From contig OX463782.1 of assembly GCA_949825025.1 (NCBI GenBank), positions 34,071,351-34,135,350 of the forward strand: a stretch of 64,000 nucleotides of DNA, given 5' to 3'. A program made the position numbers and the translations under genes. Positions within the stretch are counted from its first letter, which is position 1. Each line of letters begins with the position of its first letter. Below, piece by piece: positions 23,680-34,960 of this stretch. The notes under the pieces are model-generated. The model did no database searches. It was not told the origin of the DNA and saw nothing but the letters and a program-made list of their open reading frames with translations. This DNA is from Siphlonurus alternatus (Eukaryota; Arthropoda; Insecta; Ephemeroptera; Siphlonuridae).

Positions 23680-23730
23680 GACGTGATGACGTCACTGCGA
23701 GACAACATGGCGGCTGTCTTCACAGTAAGC
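23680..23730 (+). promoter_or_regulatory. CRE palindrome beside a YY1-like motif
   Basis: TGACGTCA at 23687-23694 matches the CREB/ATF site, and AACATGGCGGC at 23704-23714 matches the known YY1/Pleiohomeotic consensus. The two lie 9 bp apart at the edge of a family I element. It may be a TATA-less promoter or a chance pairing. Confidence 0.35.
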
Positions 23731-24283
23731 CATCCTCTCCTTTCTAACATCTTTGAGAGGATTAGGACAGCTTGTTAAAACGATACGAGAGAAGCGTGAC
23801 CGAGCATCGCTCGCACTGCTTTTTGTACCTTCTCCAGGTGTGTGGGGAGTTACTTGTGTGTCCATTCAGTTGGAATATAAATGTACCTCAGTAACAATTA
23901 CCTGAAAAAAAATAGTGGTGTATGTAGGGTAAAAAAAAAAAAAAGAAAGAATGAATGAATGAATGAAAGTTTGAACTTGTATTCGTAAACAATAAAAATA
24001 CTCGCTTCACAGAGACCTCCGTGTGTTATGGTTAGAAAATTTATCAAATTTTCACTGTGCTGTAGAATTGCATCAGTTTACTTATTTCACCCTACTGATT
24101 CAGATTGCAAAGATAGCATTGATTGCATGTAATCCTATGTTGATTTTGTCACTGCATAAAAAACTAAAGAAAAAAACAAGTGTATTAAAGTGCTATAAAT
24201 TGACTTAAAATTGATGCAATATTAATAAATTGGTGGATATATAGTTATTGAAAATAAAGGACCAATGAGTATACGTTCCTCTT

Positions 24284-24413
24284 CTACAATAATGAGCTAT
24301 CTGCTATTTCAAGTGAGCGCAACAATTAACTTTATGTAAAACCTATTTACAACTCAATCATAATTGCGATCACCTGATTTAACAAGATAGGTCATTATTG
24401 CAACGAAATCGTG
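24284..24413. mobile_element. Family B MITE, diverged copy
   Basis: AATGAGCTATCTGCTATTTC...GTGAGCGCAA is inverted against TTGCGATCACCTGATTTAAC...GTCATTATTGCAACGAAATC. Confidence 0.8.
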
Positions 24414-24869
24414 GTGTTATTGTATAGATGCTATATATGGGACGAAATGTGAATATATTTATATATATAGTTCAGTGATCAATATGCGCGCAATTCCACT
24501 GATATTTTTTTTTTACTTACAATACACAGATATGTAAATTATTACTTGGTTAATTCAATTACAAGGGGTAATAGCTATCTCTCGTTAGCGACTTCAATCT
24601 GAGGCTACCCGAGTTGAAATAAATTTCATCTTTTATTCGCTATTTCTCCTCTCGTCCTCCTATTTTGCACCATTTTAGAGGAAAATAGAAAGAAAAAGAC
24701 GAGATATACATATTTTTTCCTCTTCTTGCGCATATTTCTTGTTAGAAATAAGATGTGTTTTAGGGGTAAAAAGATTAGGTTTAGACGTGAAAGGATGTTC
24801 TGGAGACGAAATTTTTCAACTATAAGGTAAAGTTAAATCTGTGTTAATTTTTGTGCCAAGTTCGGTGGC

Positions 24870-25110
24870 GCCGTATTGACGAAGGGAGGATGGTGTAGTA
24901 TCAATTTCAAGAAGGAAGTTGCGGCTAAATTCCCTCACCTTGAACGTACGCTGCAGTTTGCCCGGCCAGGAGCTAGGGTGTCGCCGGTATCTCCACCTCC
25001 CCCGTGGTCGGACTCGGAGTGCGGTGAGGGGCAGGTGAAAGTAACCGGCCAGGGGGCTAGGGTGTCGCCGTTAAGACTGCAGGTCAAATGTCGGACTGGA
25101 TGATATGGGC
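24870..25110. other. GC-rich island with an 83-bp spaced direct repeat
   Basis: CCGGCCAGGAGCTAGGGTGT at 24962 recurs as CCGGCCAGGGGGCTAGGGTG at 25045, both continuing to GTCGCCG. A 75-codon frame spans it, without splice support. It could be a small satellite fragment or a regulatory element. Confidence 0.55.
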
Positions 25111-26699
25111 CAGGTAACTTGATGAGCCTGAGAAATAGTAGTTAGAACCTGATGCACTGGCCCGTTGTCATGTATAGGTATATTCTTATGTTGACCAAAT
25201 GATAGTCACTGAATCCGTATAAATGTTTACGTCATAGAGATTATGTTCAATCGGATGCACTAGGAATTTTAATTTTCAATGAAAAGAGTAGAATAAGAGG
25301 TATGATGTAGTGGCCTGTAGTCGTTATTTAGGAGAGGGTTTAAGTCAGTTTTAGCAACATATTTTAAGAAATAAAGTTAAGATCTTTGATTAAAACTGAG
25401 CGGAAAATTTGTTAATTAATATAAATATAATTACTTTGGTATAATATTATATGATGATATTTAATTTTTTAGATATTATGCATCATATTTATGTCTTAAT
25501 TCTGGTCCGTTTAATTAAGTCTATACGTATATACAAATAGTGTGTCAGAACTTCTCATTATCAATAAAATTTCTTTCCACGGAGTAGAAAAATGATCCCA
25601 TCATACAACAATTTTCGAATATTATTTACCAAGCTTACAGTGCGTGCCCCAATTATATTTACATCAATTATAGCGTTTAATGATTTAACGCATTGTACCC
25701 ATAAATTCCACCAGACATAATTACAGTTACCGATTTTGCATTTTGTATATATTGCATAGCCACGAAAAATGATTGCAGTATAATAAATGAATAAAATGAA
25801 TATATTTGGTAATATAATGCAACAGTGTATTTTCTTAAGTGCCGTATCTCCCCGGCGTATCTCGATCATTACTGCACCACTCGAACCCTCTGCTGCTGCG
25901 GTCCGTCTCTCATATTGTCGTCGTCTTGCGGTCAGCAGTCGAGCTGCATCAGGTCACATTTAGACCGGTTCTCAAAATTGTGATGTAGGATCAAATTGTA
26001 GCGGATCTTGGTTCAACATTCGATCATTTTGTGAGTCAGGGCGTCGCAATGTTCAGTCGTAAAGCTCTATTTATGTCGGTTGAAAATTTTGACTCAAAAT
26101 AAAGCCCTATAATGTCAAACCTTAGTGTATTACTATTGTGCTCTAACAATATGATATAATTGATATATCAATTGGTTCTTTAATGCCCTCGCGTACAAAA
26201 TAAACTTGAAATCCAAAAAATATTCATATACTGACATACTGATGATGAGTATACTAGGTTTATACTGTATAAATTCATGGCATGTATACTGATTATTGGT
26301 GCATGGGGAAAAAAAATGTTTCTCTTTGTCTCTCTCGTCACTTCACATAGTTGTAAGTTTATTTATAAGTTAAAATTTGTCGTGATATATTTTTGCCTTC
26401 ATAAAGTAAGTATATAGTGCATATTATTTAAATTTATGGTTTTGGGTTAATTGTTATTTCTTCTGCATCATGTCTGCATTGCGCATCATTGAGAAGTCTA
26501 CTGGTTTAAATTGTCCGTTTGTACACAAAGTTCTATTCGCTGATTACCTCTCTTATATAAAAAGTTGATATCATGAAAACTACAGTTTACAATTTTAATG
26601 AATTTCATTTTATACTCAAACTTTTTTTTTTCCCCTCCCTTTTCATATTATATTTTACCATAAGACTTGATGCATAATTCAATTCCTTGAACAGAAGAA

Positions 26700-26895
26700 C
26701 TCTTGAATTGGGTTGGAGATAGGCTGGGCACCAAAAGGGGGCGTGGCGTGGTGAGCACCGTTCGGTGGGCGTGGCCAGGCGAGCACCAGCTGCTGATGGA
26801 GAACGGAGACTGCGCGGACGGGCGGTGACCGAGAGTGGCGCCTCCCCCCCGATCGAGCGTCGCGGGACAATGTGACGTCACCACTGCAGTGTTAA
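26700..26895. promoter_or_regulatory. GC-rich island with GC-box, E-box and CRE motifs
   Basis: Contains GGGGGCGTGGC and GGTGGGCGTGGC (Sp/KLF-like), CAGCTG (E-box) and TGACGTCA at 26873-26880. The motif density is promoter-like, but no start site or exon can be shown. Confidence 0.35.
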
Positions 26896-27177
26896 ACTTA
26901 TCTAGGAACTTTGGAACAACAAAACGTAGAGAAATTGTCATTATCTTTAATTAAAGCTAGTACTGCTTGCAGGTTTTTATTTCTAAATTATAGAAGTGCT
27001 GTTTGCATGCATGCAGTAAAAAAAAAGAGGAGATTCATTAAAAGTAAAAATGCATTCAGTTCGGTGTTTTATATTTATTAATACGAGATATGGAAATGTA
27101 AATTTTTTCGCGTATTTCTCTGAAAACTAATATAATGCAGTATAACATGCACACATGACCATATAATAAAGCACGTC

Positions 27178-27345
27178 CTACCTAGGATCCAGGATGTCCG
27201 CGCTCCGAGCTGTCCGTGCTCCGAGTTATCCTACCTAGGCTCCAGGATGTCCGCGCTCCGAGCTGTCCGTGCTCCGAGTTGTCCTAGAAACACGTTTGGC
27301 TCCGAGCTGTCCGGCTCCCAGTCGACCGCGCACCGAGTTGTCCGG
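27178..27345. repeat. Two-level minisatellite
   Basis: A unit of about 60 bp, starting TCCTACCTAGGATCCAGGAT, is repeated twice nearly exactly. It is built from subunits of about 18 bp of the form CTCCGAGCTGTCCG, which then continue in degenerate form to 27345. Strikingly GC-rich against its surroundings. Confidence 0.88.
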
Positions 27346-27399
27346 ATACCCACGCACCAAGCCTCTCTATAAGAAGGGGGGGGGGAGGGGGGCGGTCAT

Positions 27400-27470
27400 G
27401 AGTGACTAAAGTGATCAAAATATGTAAATTGCCCCCAAATAACAAGTATAATCAATCAACTTCTCTATAA
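27400..27470 (-). repeat. Family J interspersed repeat, diverged
   Basis: GTGATCAAAATATGTAAATT and GCCCCCAAATAACAAG correspond to the family J copy at 52555-52640, read on the same strand. Confidence 0.55.
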
Positions 27471-27689
27471 ATTTCTATAAGGTATAATATAACCAAAGAT
27501 TTCAGGATGTCTTTGAATATAGCAGTACAGTAAAGCTGCATTTATTATATTATATATGACATATGTGCATGCATATAAATTCAATTATGATATATTAATT
27601 GTAGCTGCTCCGAGTTTTATAATCCAAGAAACTGCAATTCGCTTTTCCACCAATGTGTGATAAGTGAAGGACTACAAGCTATAAGAGCA

Positions 27690-27893
27690 TAATATCCATT
27701 ATGGAATTTCCATTTCTTCATGTTAAATTAGTCAACTTTACAAATTAATAACTCGAAAACTAGCTCGTTTTTGTATACCTGATATTTTACCTACTGATAA
27801 GGTATGTTAAGGAGAACATTCTAAATTTTTTTCATAATTTTTATGAATGGGATTTTTTTTTAACATTGGGTGTGTTATCTCTACCTTGAGTCA
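27690..27893. mobile_element. Family K half element
   Basis: From CATGTTAAATTAGTCAACTT through TATACCTGATATTTTACCTA to TTAACATTGGGTGTGTTATC this matches the right half of the hairpins at 29429 and 39810. The left arm is missing. Confidence 0.82.
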
Positions 27894-27929
27894 ATCTTTG
27901 TAATGCTGTAAGGATGCTATAACAGATCT

Positions 27930-28235
27930 TAACCTCAGGTAACTCCTGACTGAGTTACCTCTCAGGTTGATACACCGTGGCGATGCATCGTGCTACCTAC
28001 TTAACATATTGTACAGGGTGATGCTTTCAGCTTTGCTCGGCCGTGCCTCCTTGATCACACCGCCGTTTATGGTCCTCCGAGGCTAACTCTGAACCTGCAA
28101 CAGCAAGGTGTCGTCGTAATAAACCGCCGAACATCTGCCCGGCAAATTGATTTCATCCTCTGATTATCATTCGTCGTTTTAACGGATTTTCATATAGGTG
28201 ACGTAGTGCGCCTCGCGATGCTCATTTGTGTCTAA
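27930..28235. promoter_or_regulatory. Long GC-richer unique island with a short hairpin
   Basis: About 300 bp of non-repetitive sequence begins with a hairpin, AGGTAACTC (27937-27945) against GAGTTACCT (27952-27960). No ORF with splice signals was found. Candidate conserved noncoding element. Confidence 0.3.
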
Positions 28236-28275
28236 GGTCCATCTTGCACTTGAAAATTAAGCAGAATGTTTTTTT

Positions 28276-28550
28276 TTTTAACTTTATATTTGGATAGAGG
28301 ACCTTGAGTTATGTATTTTATTACTATCTATATATTTTCAAGAATTGTTTGAAGCCTCAAAATCAAGAGGAAAGACACTGTGACGTCATAGTCATGCAAC
28401 TTCTTTCCCTATGTTTGCGTGATAAATATGAGCATGACTATGACGTCACAGCATACTAGAGAGGGTTCAAAAAAGTTTGAAAAATATTAATAATACATAA
28501 CTCAAGGTCCAGCAAAAATGCAATAAAAATTTTCATGAAGATTCATTGGC
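28276..28550. mobile_element. Family E element without the nested insert
   Basis: GGACCTTGAGTTATGTA (28299 onward) is inverted with TACATAACTCAAGGTCC (28494-28510). Inside, CTGTGACGTCATAGTCATG (28378-28396) and CATGACTATGACGTCACAG (28433-28451) form a perfect 19-bp pair, each with a full CRE (TGACGTCA). Confidence 0.87.
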
Positions 28551-29428
28551 TGAACACGTCTTGAAAAGTATATATACTCGTAATACTCCTGAACATTATC
28601 GACGAAAACGAACTAAACGAAGTTGAATATTATGAAGGCCACCATGCATGTAAATAGAATACTGCTAATTATAATTACAAATATTACAATCTACAACATG
28701 ATCCAATAACATAATCTTATAATCCTCTACGAAGAGCCGGGAGGTTAAATTCAGTCACTTAATTGTGGCCAGTACCCTATAATAGGGTTCAGTTGAGAAG
28801 CTAAAAAAAAAAAAAAAATCCGATTTTTAATTATAGCAGATATAGTAAAGATCATAGATATTTTCCCTACCCCTGCCATGTATATTTATATATTTTATTA
28901 TAAGTCAGCTAATCAATGATGTATATTATAAAAAAATTACACAAAATCATCAAATAATATTATAAAATATTGTCATCAAATTTAATTAACTTATTTAAAT
29001 TAAATTAACCTCATATATAAGTAGTTGAAGTTAAAAAGTATGCATATAATAGACACACACCACCCAATCTGTGTGTCTTTGGTGCCATATTACACGCTGA
29101 TCCTCTATATAATGATCTTATTTACTAGAAACATAACTTTATATTCCGATCATAATTTACATTACATATATAAAATCACACTGCGTATATTATGCATCTC
29201 AATGCAGTGTATCATCATCTTAACATTGTGTAGGGTAATATGTAATAAAATCTAATTAACTGAATGGCTCGTGCGCGCACAAAGCTCCTTTAACTTCTAA
29301 GACATTGAGAAGAGGGGAGAGACTTGAATAACGTTTTGATATATAGGGGAGCACATGATCTTAAATGTATGTACATATATGTAGCTCAAGTGACACTTAA
29401 GTACTCCTTACATGACTTAAATATGTAC

Positions 29429-29783
29429 TTAAGGGTAAGGTAACGCCACCAATGTTAAAAAAAATCCCTCTCACAAAAATTCTGAAAAAAATTTAAAATG
29501 TTCTCCTCTATACCCCCTATCAGTACCTAAAATATCAGGTATACAAATACGATCTAGTTTTTGAGTTATAAATTTTTAAAGTTGACTACTTTAACATGGA
29601 GAAATGAAACTCCCATGTTAAATTGGTCAACTTTAAAAATTCATAACTCAAAAACTAGATCGTATTTGTATACCTGATATTTTAGCTACTGATAGGGGGT
29701 GTAGAGGAGAACATTTTAAATTTTTTTCAGAATTTTTGTGAGAGGGATTTTTTTTAACATTGGTGGCGTTACCTTACCCTTAA
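29429..29783. mobile_element. Family K hairpin element, 355 bp, TTAA-flanked
   Basis: Almost the entire element is one long inverted repeat: TTAAGGGTAAGGTAACGCCA at the left and GGCGTTACCTTACCCTTAA at the right, with arms meeting near GGAGAAATGAAACTCC. Arm mismatches are few. TTAA occurs at both edges in this copy and at 39810-40163, as in piggyBac-type targets, though the termini are GGG/CCC in the opposite sense. No ORF. Confidence 0.92.
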
Positions 29784-31249
29784 ATAGCATGTCAAATTTA
29801 ATACATTACGTTTGATGTGTTCGTTATTATTATAATTTGTAACATTAAAGCTATTTTGATACATGTTATAACATTATAGTCAAGCTATAATATAAAAAAA
29901 ATTAAGTAATATAATTATTATAATAATGGATCATAACGTTATAAAAAAAAAATCTGAAAGAATGTTTTTGCCATCGTTAAAATCACCAGGTGTTAAAAAA
30001 GTTGCATAAATTACAGGGGTATAAAAATAATAATTCTTTTGCGACACATTTTGCTGTTGTTTTTTGTCATATGGTTGTCTCACTATGGCAACATTCTATA
30101 TATATGTAATAGCCTGATAATAAGTTTTAGCACATTTTGCTCATGTTAAATAAATCACGTTTAATAATAAATGAAATTTTTACTTGTATTCAGCGTGCTG
30201 TCATGCTCTTTTTAATATACTGCAATGTATTTGTGTAGAAAGCACCATGCTAATATCTTACTATATTGCGTTCAAGTAAATGCATGCGTTGCAACAATAA
30301 CATCGTGGCGTTAATAAAGATGGCTACCATAGGATTTGACTGCAATTGCGCAATATTCGTTTCACTCACTAAAATCAACTGCATACAAATTATAAGTGGA
30401 TTTCTATCATGTGAAAAGCATAAGAAAAGCATAAGCATGTCATGTGTATCAGGAGAATCATCGTCTAAATTTGCTATTATAACTCGGAAAATACTAAATC
30501 TAAATACTGTATCTAGCGCGGGGAAAAGAATACAAAAATACTGGAAAAATATATAGTATTTTTGAGAATAATAAAAAAAAAAAAACTGTATACACAATAC
30601 GACAAAATTTTTACAAAGGTTTTAAAATTGACTTCAGCAAAAAGGCAGGCATAGGAGTGACGATATAACCATTGTGGTCATACGATATTAAAGCAAGTGT
30701 ACCTTTCCCGCGCTCCATAGAAATCCATGTATTTTTTATACGGAGATATTAAAAAAAGATGAGAACCACTCTGGTATCAAGACAACCTCCACGGTGAGTT
30801 TGCTACACAGAGGCGGTATAATCCGGCTCACACCTGGCCAGGTAATGACTTTATTGACTACCGCCGCTCAAGCCTACAGCAAGACGTGGCATTTACAACA
30901 CTTCTTTTGTGTGGCACTTACAGAAATAAAACATGCAAGAAAAAAAAAAAACATCCTAACGTCGTTTTACAAGCTTCACCTTTTGCCAAGTTGAGGAATT
31001 TTTGTCCAGTCACTTCAATAATGTTTATGACTTGTCTTTATGTCAAAATATGTACTTTAATTTTTAAATTATTAATTATATTCTACATAGAGTAATACTA
31101 CGTCAGAATCCATCTTCGATAATAGATAATACTAAAAAATAATGTATATATTAGGGGAAAAAATAGCATTTTTTTTATAAGTTATCAATTAAAAATATAC
31201 TTTCTTGGTGCACATATAAATTTATTAGACGCATTTTTAAAGAGTTATC

Positions 31250-31335
31250 CAAGTTTCTTAACTAACCACGTTTAGTGTCATTTTGTTAGACTAGCGCTAA
31301 CCGCGCGGTTAGTGCATGAGAAAGCTGGATAACTG
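31250..31335. repeat. Small snap-back repeat
   Basis: GAGTTATCCAAGTTTCTTA is inverted to GAGAAAGCTGGATAACT, with an inner palindrome GCTAACCGCGCGGTTAG. It is a likely tiny MITE. Confidence 0.65.
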
Positions 31336-31344
31336 TTACACAAG

Positions 31345-31442
31345 TACTTACGGTTATGATTGTAATATCTTATGATGTAATTTGCAATGTAGCCAACAAC
31401 TGGAACTTCTGTATTGGATCCAATAAACAAATCAAATCAAAT
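31345..31442 (+). mobile_element. Possible 3' end of a non-LTR retrotransposon
   Basis: GGATCCAATAAACAAATCAA followed by repeated ATCAAA units resembles the short tandem A-rich tails of non-LTR retrotransposons, with AATAAA upstream. No reverse transcriptase sequence is present, so at most it is a severely 5'-truncated copy. Confidence 0.4.
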
Positions 31443-31679
31443 TCTTTCGTGAATTACCCCCATTACTCTTATTAAATAGAAACTTTATTTTATTTAGATG
31501 TTATAAAAAATACATTAAATTTAATATTACATACACTACATGCAGGAAAATATATGACTTATAGAATTTTCATGCACTAACTCGAAAATGTGTATACTTC
31601 ACACAGGCAACAAAATCCCCTGTTACCTATTTTGCTGCATCATACTGTTACATAGCCAGTTCTGTCTTGCATGAATCAC

Positions 31680-31823
31680 GGACCAAATACCCCCGGACGA
31701 AATACCCCCGGACCAAATATCCCCGCCCGGACCGGACGAAATACCCCCGGACGAAATACTCCCGGACGAAATATCCCCGGACGAAATACTCCCGGACGAA
31801 ATACCCCCGGATGAAATACCCCC
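31680..31823 (+). repeat. Left terminal array, nine 15-bp units
   Basis: Units alternate among GGACGAAATACCCCC, GGACCAAATATCCCC and GGACGAAATACTCCC, with one 9-bp interruption after unit three. Open frames across it translate as repeated RTKYP-like or VRGYF-like peptides and are not genes. Confidence 0.95.
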
Positions 31824-32178
31824 TTGTAAGTGGAGAGGGGCGTGCGACCAACACAGGAGGGGAAGTTGACTTTATTTATAAAGTCTGTTTTTCTGTCGTT
31901 TGTTTGACGTCACGCGCGTCGTTAAAGAAGGAAGTTAGTAACGCCATTTTTCACAACAAATATATATCATATAATATTCAAAGTATATTTATAGTTAATG
32001 CCGTATCAAGATCTCAAATTGCGTCTTTAATTTTATACCAAAACATACTCAAAATTGTGCCGCAAACAAACGATTTTTGTATATGCTATGCTTACTTTGA
32101 TTGTGCGGCAATTATAAATTGTCTCAGCGTTTTGCAGCAAGATTTTGAAGGTTTTTAAACGATTTTAGGTTTTTAAAC

Positions 32179-32472
32179 CTAGGTGTGCCCCTAGCGATTT
32201 GAGCAAAGCCCGAAATTAACAAATATTTTGGGATTTGCTCATTTAAATTTGAACATTTCTAGAAGTGCTCAAATCGAAAAAAGCAATCCCCGGCGAGAAG
32301 TTTTATATCGGGCTTTGCTCATTTAAATTTGCTCATTTCTGAAAGTGCCCAACTTGAAAAAAGCAACCCCGACAAGAATTTTTATTTCGGGCTTTGCTCA
32401 CTGTTTTGATCATTTCTAGAAGTGCTCAAAGCAAAATGAAAAATAATTATTGGAAATTGTGCCGTATTATAG
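32179..32472 (+). repeat. Inner left arm of tandem units of about 80 bp
   Basis: About three units each run AGCAAAGCCCGAAAT...GGGCTTTGCTCATTTAAATT...TTTCTAGAAGTGCTCAAA. The arm is the inverse of 33478-33781. It could be part of the foldback element or a separate element nested in it. Confidence 0.85.
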
Positions 32473-32729
32473 CAATAAATAATAAAATATTGTAAATTTA
32501 ATAATATTTTAACTATATCACTTTTTAATTTATTGATAAAAATACAAATTTAACATTAATAGCGTGTATATAGTATTTTTTTTTTTATTAAAACATTGCT
32601 TTCTGTATTATTCAAGTCAGATTGAAAAAATACGATTTTTTCACACTGAGAGGCACTTTTAATTTTTTTTATTATCATTTTTTTATAATTAAAGGGTATG
32701 ATTACAATTTATATACCCTTAGCAATGAA

Positions 32730-32840
32730 TTCCAGGTTGCAGATGAACAATTTCTAAGTTCAGACGACGTACCACACATGACAAAGAAAAGAGTGTCTCA
32801 GATCGGCAGCAGCATTAGCAAATTCAAAGCAATTAAGGTT
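32730..32840 (+). pseudogene. Exon-like segment captured inside the foldback element
   Basis: GTTGCAG|ATGAACAATTTC resembles an acceptor, and an open frame runs on: DEQFLSSDDVPHMTKKRVSQ, then IGSSISKFKAIK, with richer GC than its surroundings, before a weak AAG|GTTTTG donor. The whole frame is 97 codons (32622-32915). The protein is not recognised. It may be a transposase remnant or a captured host exon. Confidence 0.35.
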
Positions 32841-32991
32841 TTGTGTTTTGCAACTACAAGAAAGGTTGTCAATCTAAAACATGTTGTGCAAAGAAAAAAT
32901 TTAGATGAAATTTAAAATGCCATGATAGTAATCCCTGCAAAAATAAGTCAAGTTCAGGTAATAATAAGATCAGGTAATAATCAGGTATAAT

Positions 32992-33152
<161 letters not shown>

Positions 33153-33477
33153 AAGTTAGTAGGTTTGGTACTATCTTGAAGAGCTCTTTGCTTCTTAGGG
33201 AGTTCTGTAAATTAAGTTAAAATGATTTTGTAATGTATCAGCTGTAAAAAATTTATTTAAATTAACTAACATTATACAATATTAATATAAAAAGTGTGAC
33301 AAAATCGTATTTTTCAGTATCAATTGAATAAAACAGAAAGAAATATTTTAATAAAAAAATAATATACAAGCTAATGCTAAATTTGTATTTTTGGTACTTA
33401 ATTAAAAAATTGATGTAATTATAATATTATTAAATTCACAATATTTTATTGTTTTAATTATTTATTACAAATTATTA

Positions 33478-33781
33478 CTATAATACGGCACAATTCATAC
33501 AATTATTATTTTTCACTTTGCTTTGAGAACATCTAGAAATGATCAAAACAGTGAGCAAAGCCCGAAATGAAACTTCTCGTCGGGGTTTGCTTTTTCCGAT
33601 TTGAGCACTTCTAGAAATGGTCAAATTTAAATGAGTAAATTTAAGCCCGAAATAAAACTTCTCATCGGGGTTTGCTTTTTTCGATTTGAGCACTTCTAGA
33701 AATGTTCAAATTTATATGAGCAAAGCCCAAAATATTTGTTAATTTATTCGGGCTATGCTCAAATCGCTAGGGGCACACTTA
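33478..33781 (-). repeat. Inner right arm of tandem units of about 80 bp
   Basis: CTATAATACGGCACAATTCA through CTAGGGGCACACTTAG is the inverse of 32179-32472, with the same tandem units in reverse and small indels. Confidence 0.85.
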
Positions 33782-34342
33782 GATGTGCGCATTGAATTCG
33801 GGCTTTGGTGCCAACATATATAAATAAAGGAAGGAATAAATAAGGAAATAAATAGAACAACAAGTAAATTAAGAAATTAAGTTTCTTCAGGAGGAGTACA
33901 CATGCTACGTTAAGTGTTCACGGCACCTATAATATAGTACCGGGGGACCAAAAACAATAGAAAATATTGAATTTTTAGACCTATACCAATTGAATCAGAA
34001 TTAAAAAATTACACTAAAAAATTTACTTAATTTTTTTTTTTAATTTAAAAAGTTATATAGAGACGATTTTGAAAAATTTTAGTTTAAAAAAAATCTAAAA
34101 AAAATGCAATAAACACTAATAATTAACATGCATAAAATGTATCGTATCAAAATATATTACACATTAATTTTAATTCGATATGAATGATATGATAAATTAA
34201 TGTATAATGCATTGGCCTAACGTTGCTAACTTCCTTCTTTAATACGACGCGCGTGACGTCAGACAAACGACAGAAAAACAGACTTTATAAATAAAGTCAA
34301 CTTCCCCTCCCGCGTTGGTCGCCCGCCCCTCTCCACTTACAA

Positions 34343-34486
34343 GGGGGTATTTCGTCCGGGGGTATTTCGTCCGGGAGTATTTCGTCCGGGGATATTTCGT
34401 CCGGGAGTATTTCGTCCGGGGGTATTTCGTCCGGTCCGGGCGGGGATATTTGGTCCGGGGGTATTTCGTCCGGGGGTATTAGGTCC
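34343..34486 (-). repeat. Right terminal array, nine 15-bp units
   Basis: The units GGGGGTATTTCGTCC repeat the left array in inverse order, including the 9-bp interruption and the sequence of variant units. Only two units differ from their partners. Confidence 0.95.
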
Positions 34487-34679
34487 GCTTACCGTCTTGC
34501 ATACCACCGACGAAGCTGTACGTATTATAATATTTTGTAAATGTGCATCTTACTGTTACTAAATCTTCATATACTGACCTGAAAAATTGTAGATAATATT
34601 TTGTTTGAAAAAAAAAATAACAGTAGTACATACTTTTCTTTTAAAAAGGTTTTTCTTTTTTTGATTGTGCGATTACAGC

Positions 34680-34960
34680 GGTACATATAACGGCGGTACA
34701 GTAGCTCAGGTTACTTTTTGACTCCCGCACAAGCCTGCTATTGTCCCGGGGATCGCTTGCCTGCTCACTAGATTGGCATCTCGGTAACATCACAGACCCG
34801 CGGTAAACTGCAGCCCATTAGGTGAAGAACTACCCGGGCTGGTTTGTGTAGTTCGTGTTTGTATGGTCCATGGAGGTTCCTCTAAAGCAGGGACAAGGTG
34901 TGATGCTGGACCATACTTCCGCCTCTAATTGCATCATCGCGAGATCATAAACAGACAACA
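34680..34960. promoter_or_regulatory. GC-richer unique island 1 kb before exon 3
   Basis: Unique sequence including TATTGTCCCGGGGATCGCTT, and a short inverted pair GTATGGTCCA and TGGACCATAC. Candidate regulatory element by composition only. Confidence 0.25.

Noticed and set aside
30266..30556. 96-codon + strand frame with an antisense 115-codon frame
   Set aside because: Both are AT-rich, lack paired splice sites and recognisable motifs, and do not match the gene's phase.
31680..31823. CRISPR-like direct repeats
   Set aside because: Units are contiguous 15-mers without spacers, in a eukaryotic transposon arm.
31667..32158. 163-codon + strand open frame and its minus-strand partner at 31648-31854
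   Set aside because: Translation of the 15-bp terminal repeats of the foldback element; the peptides are RTKYP-like or VRGYF-like repeats.
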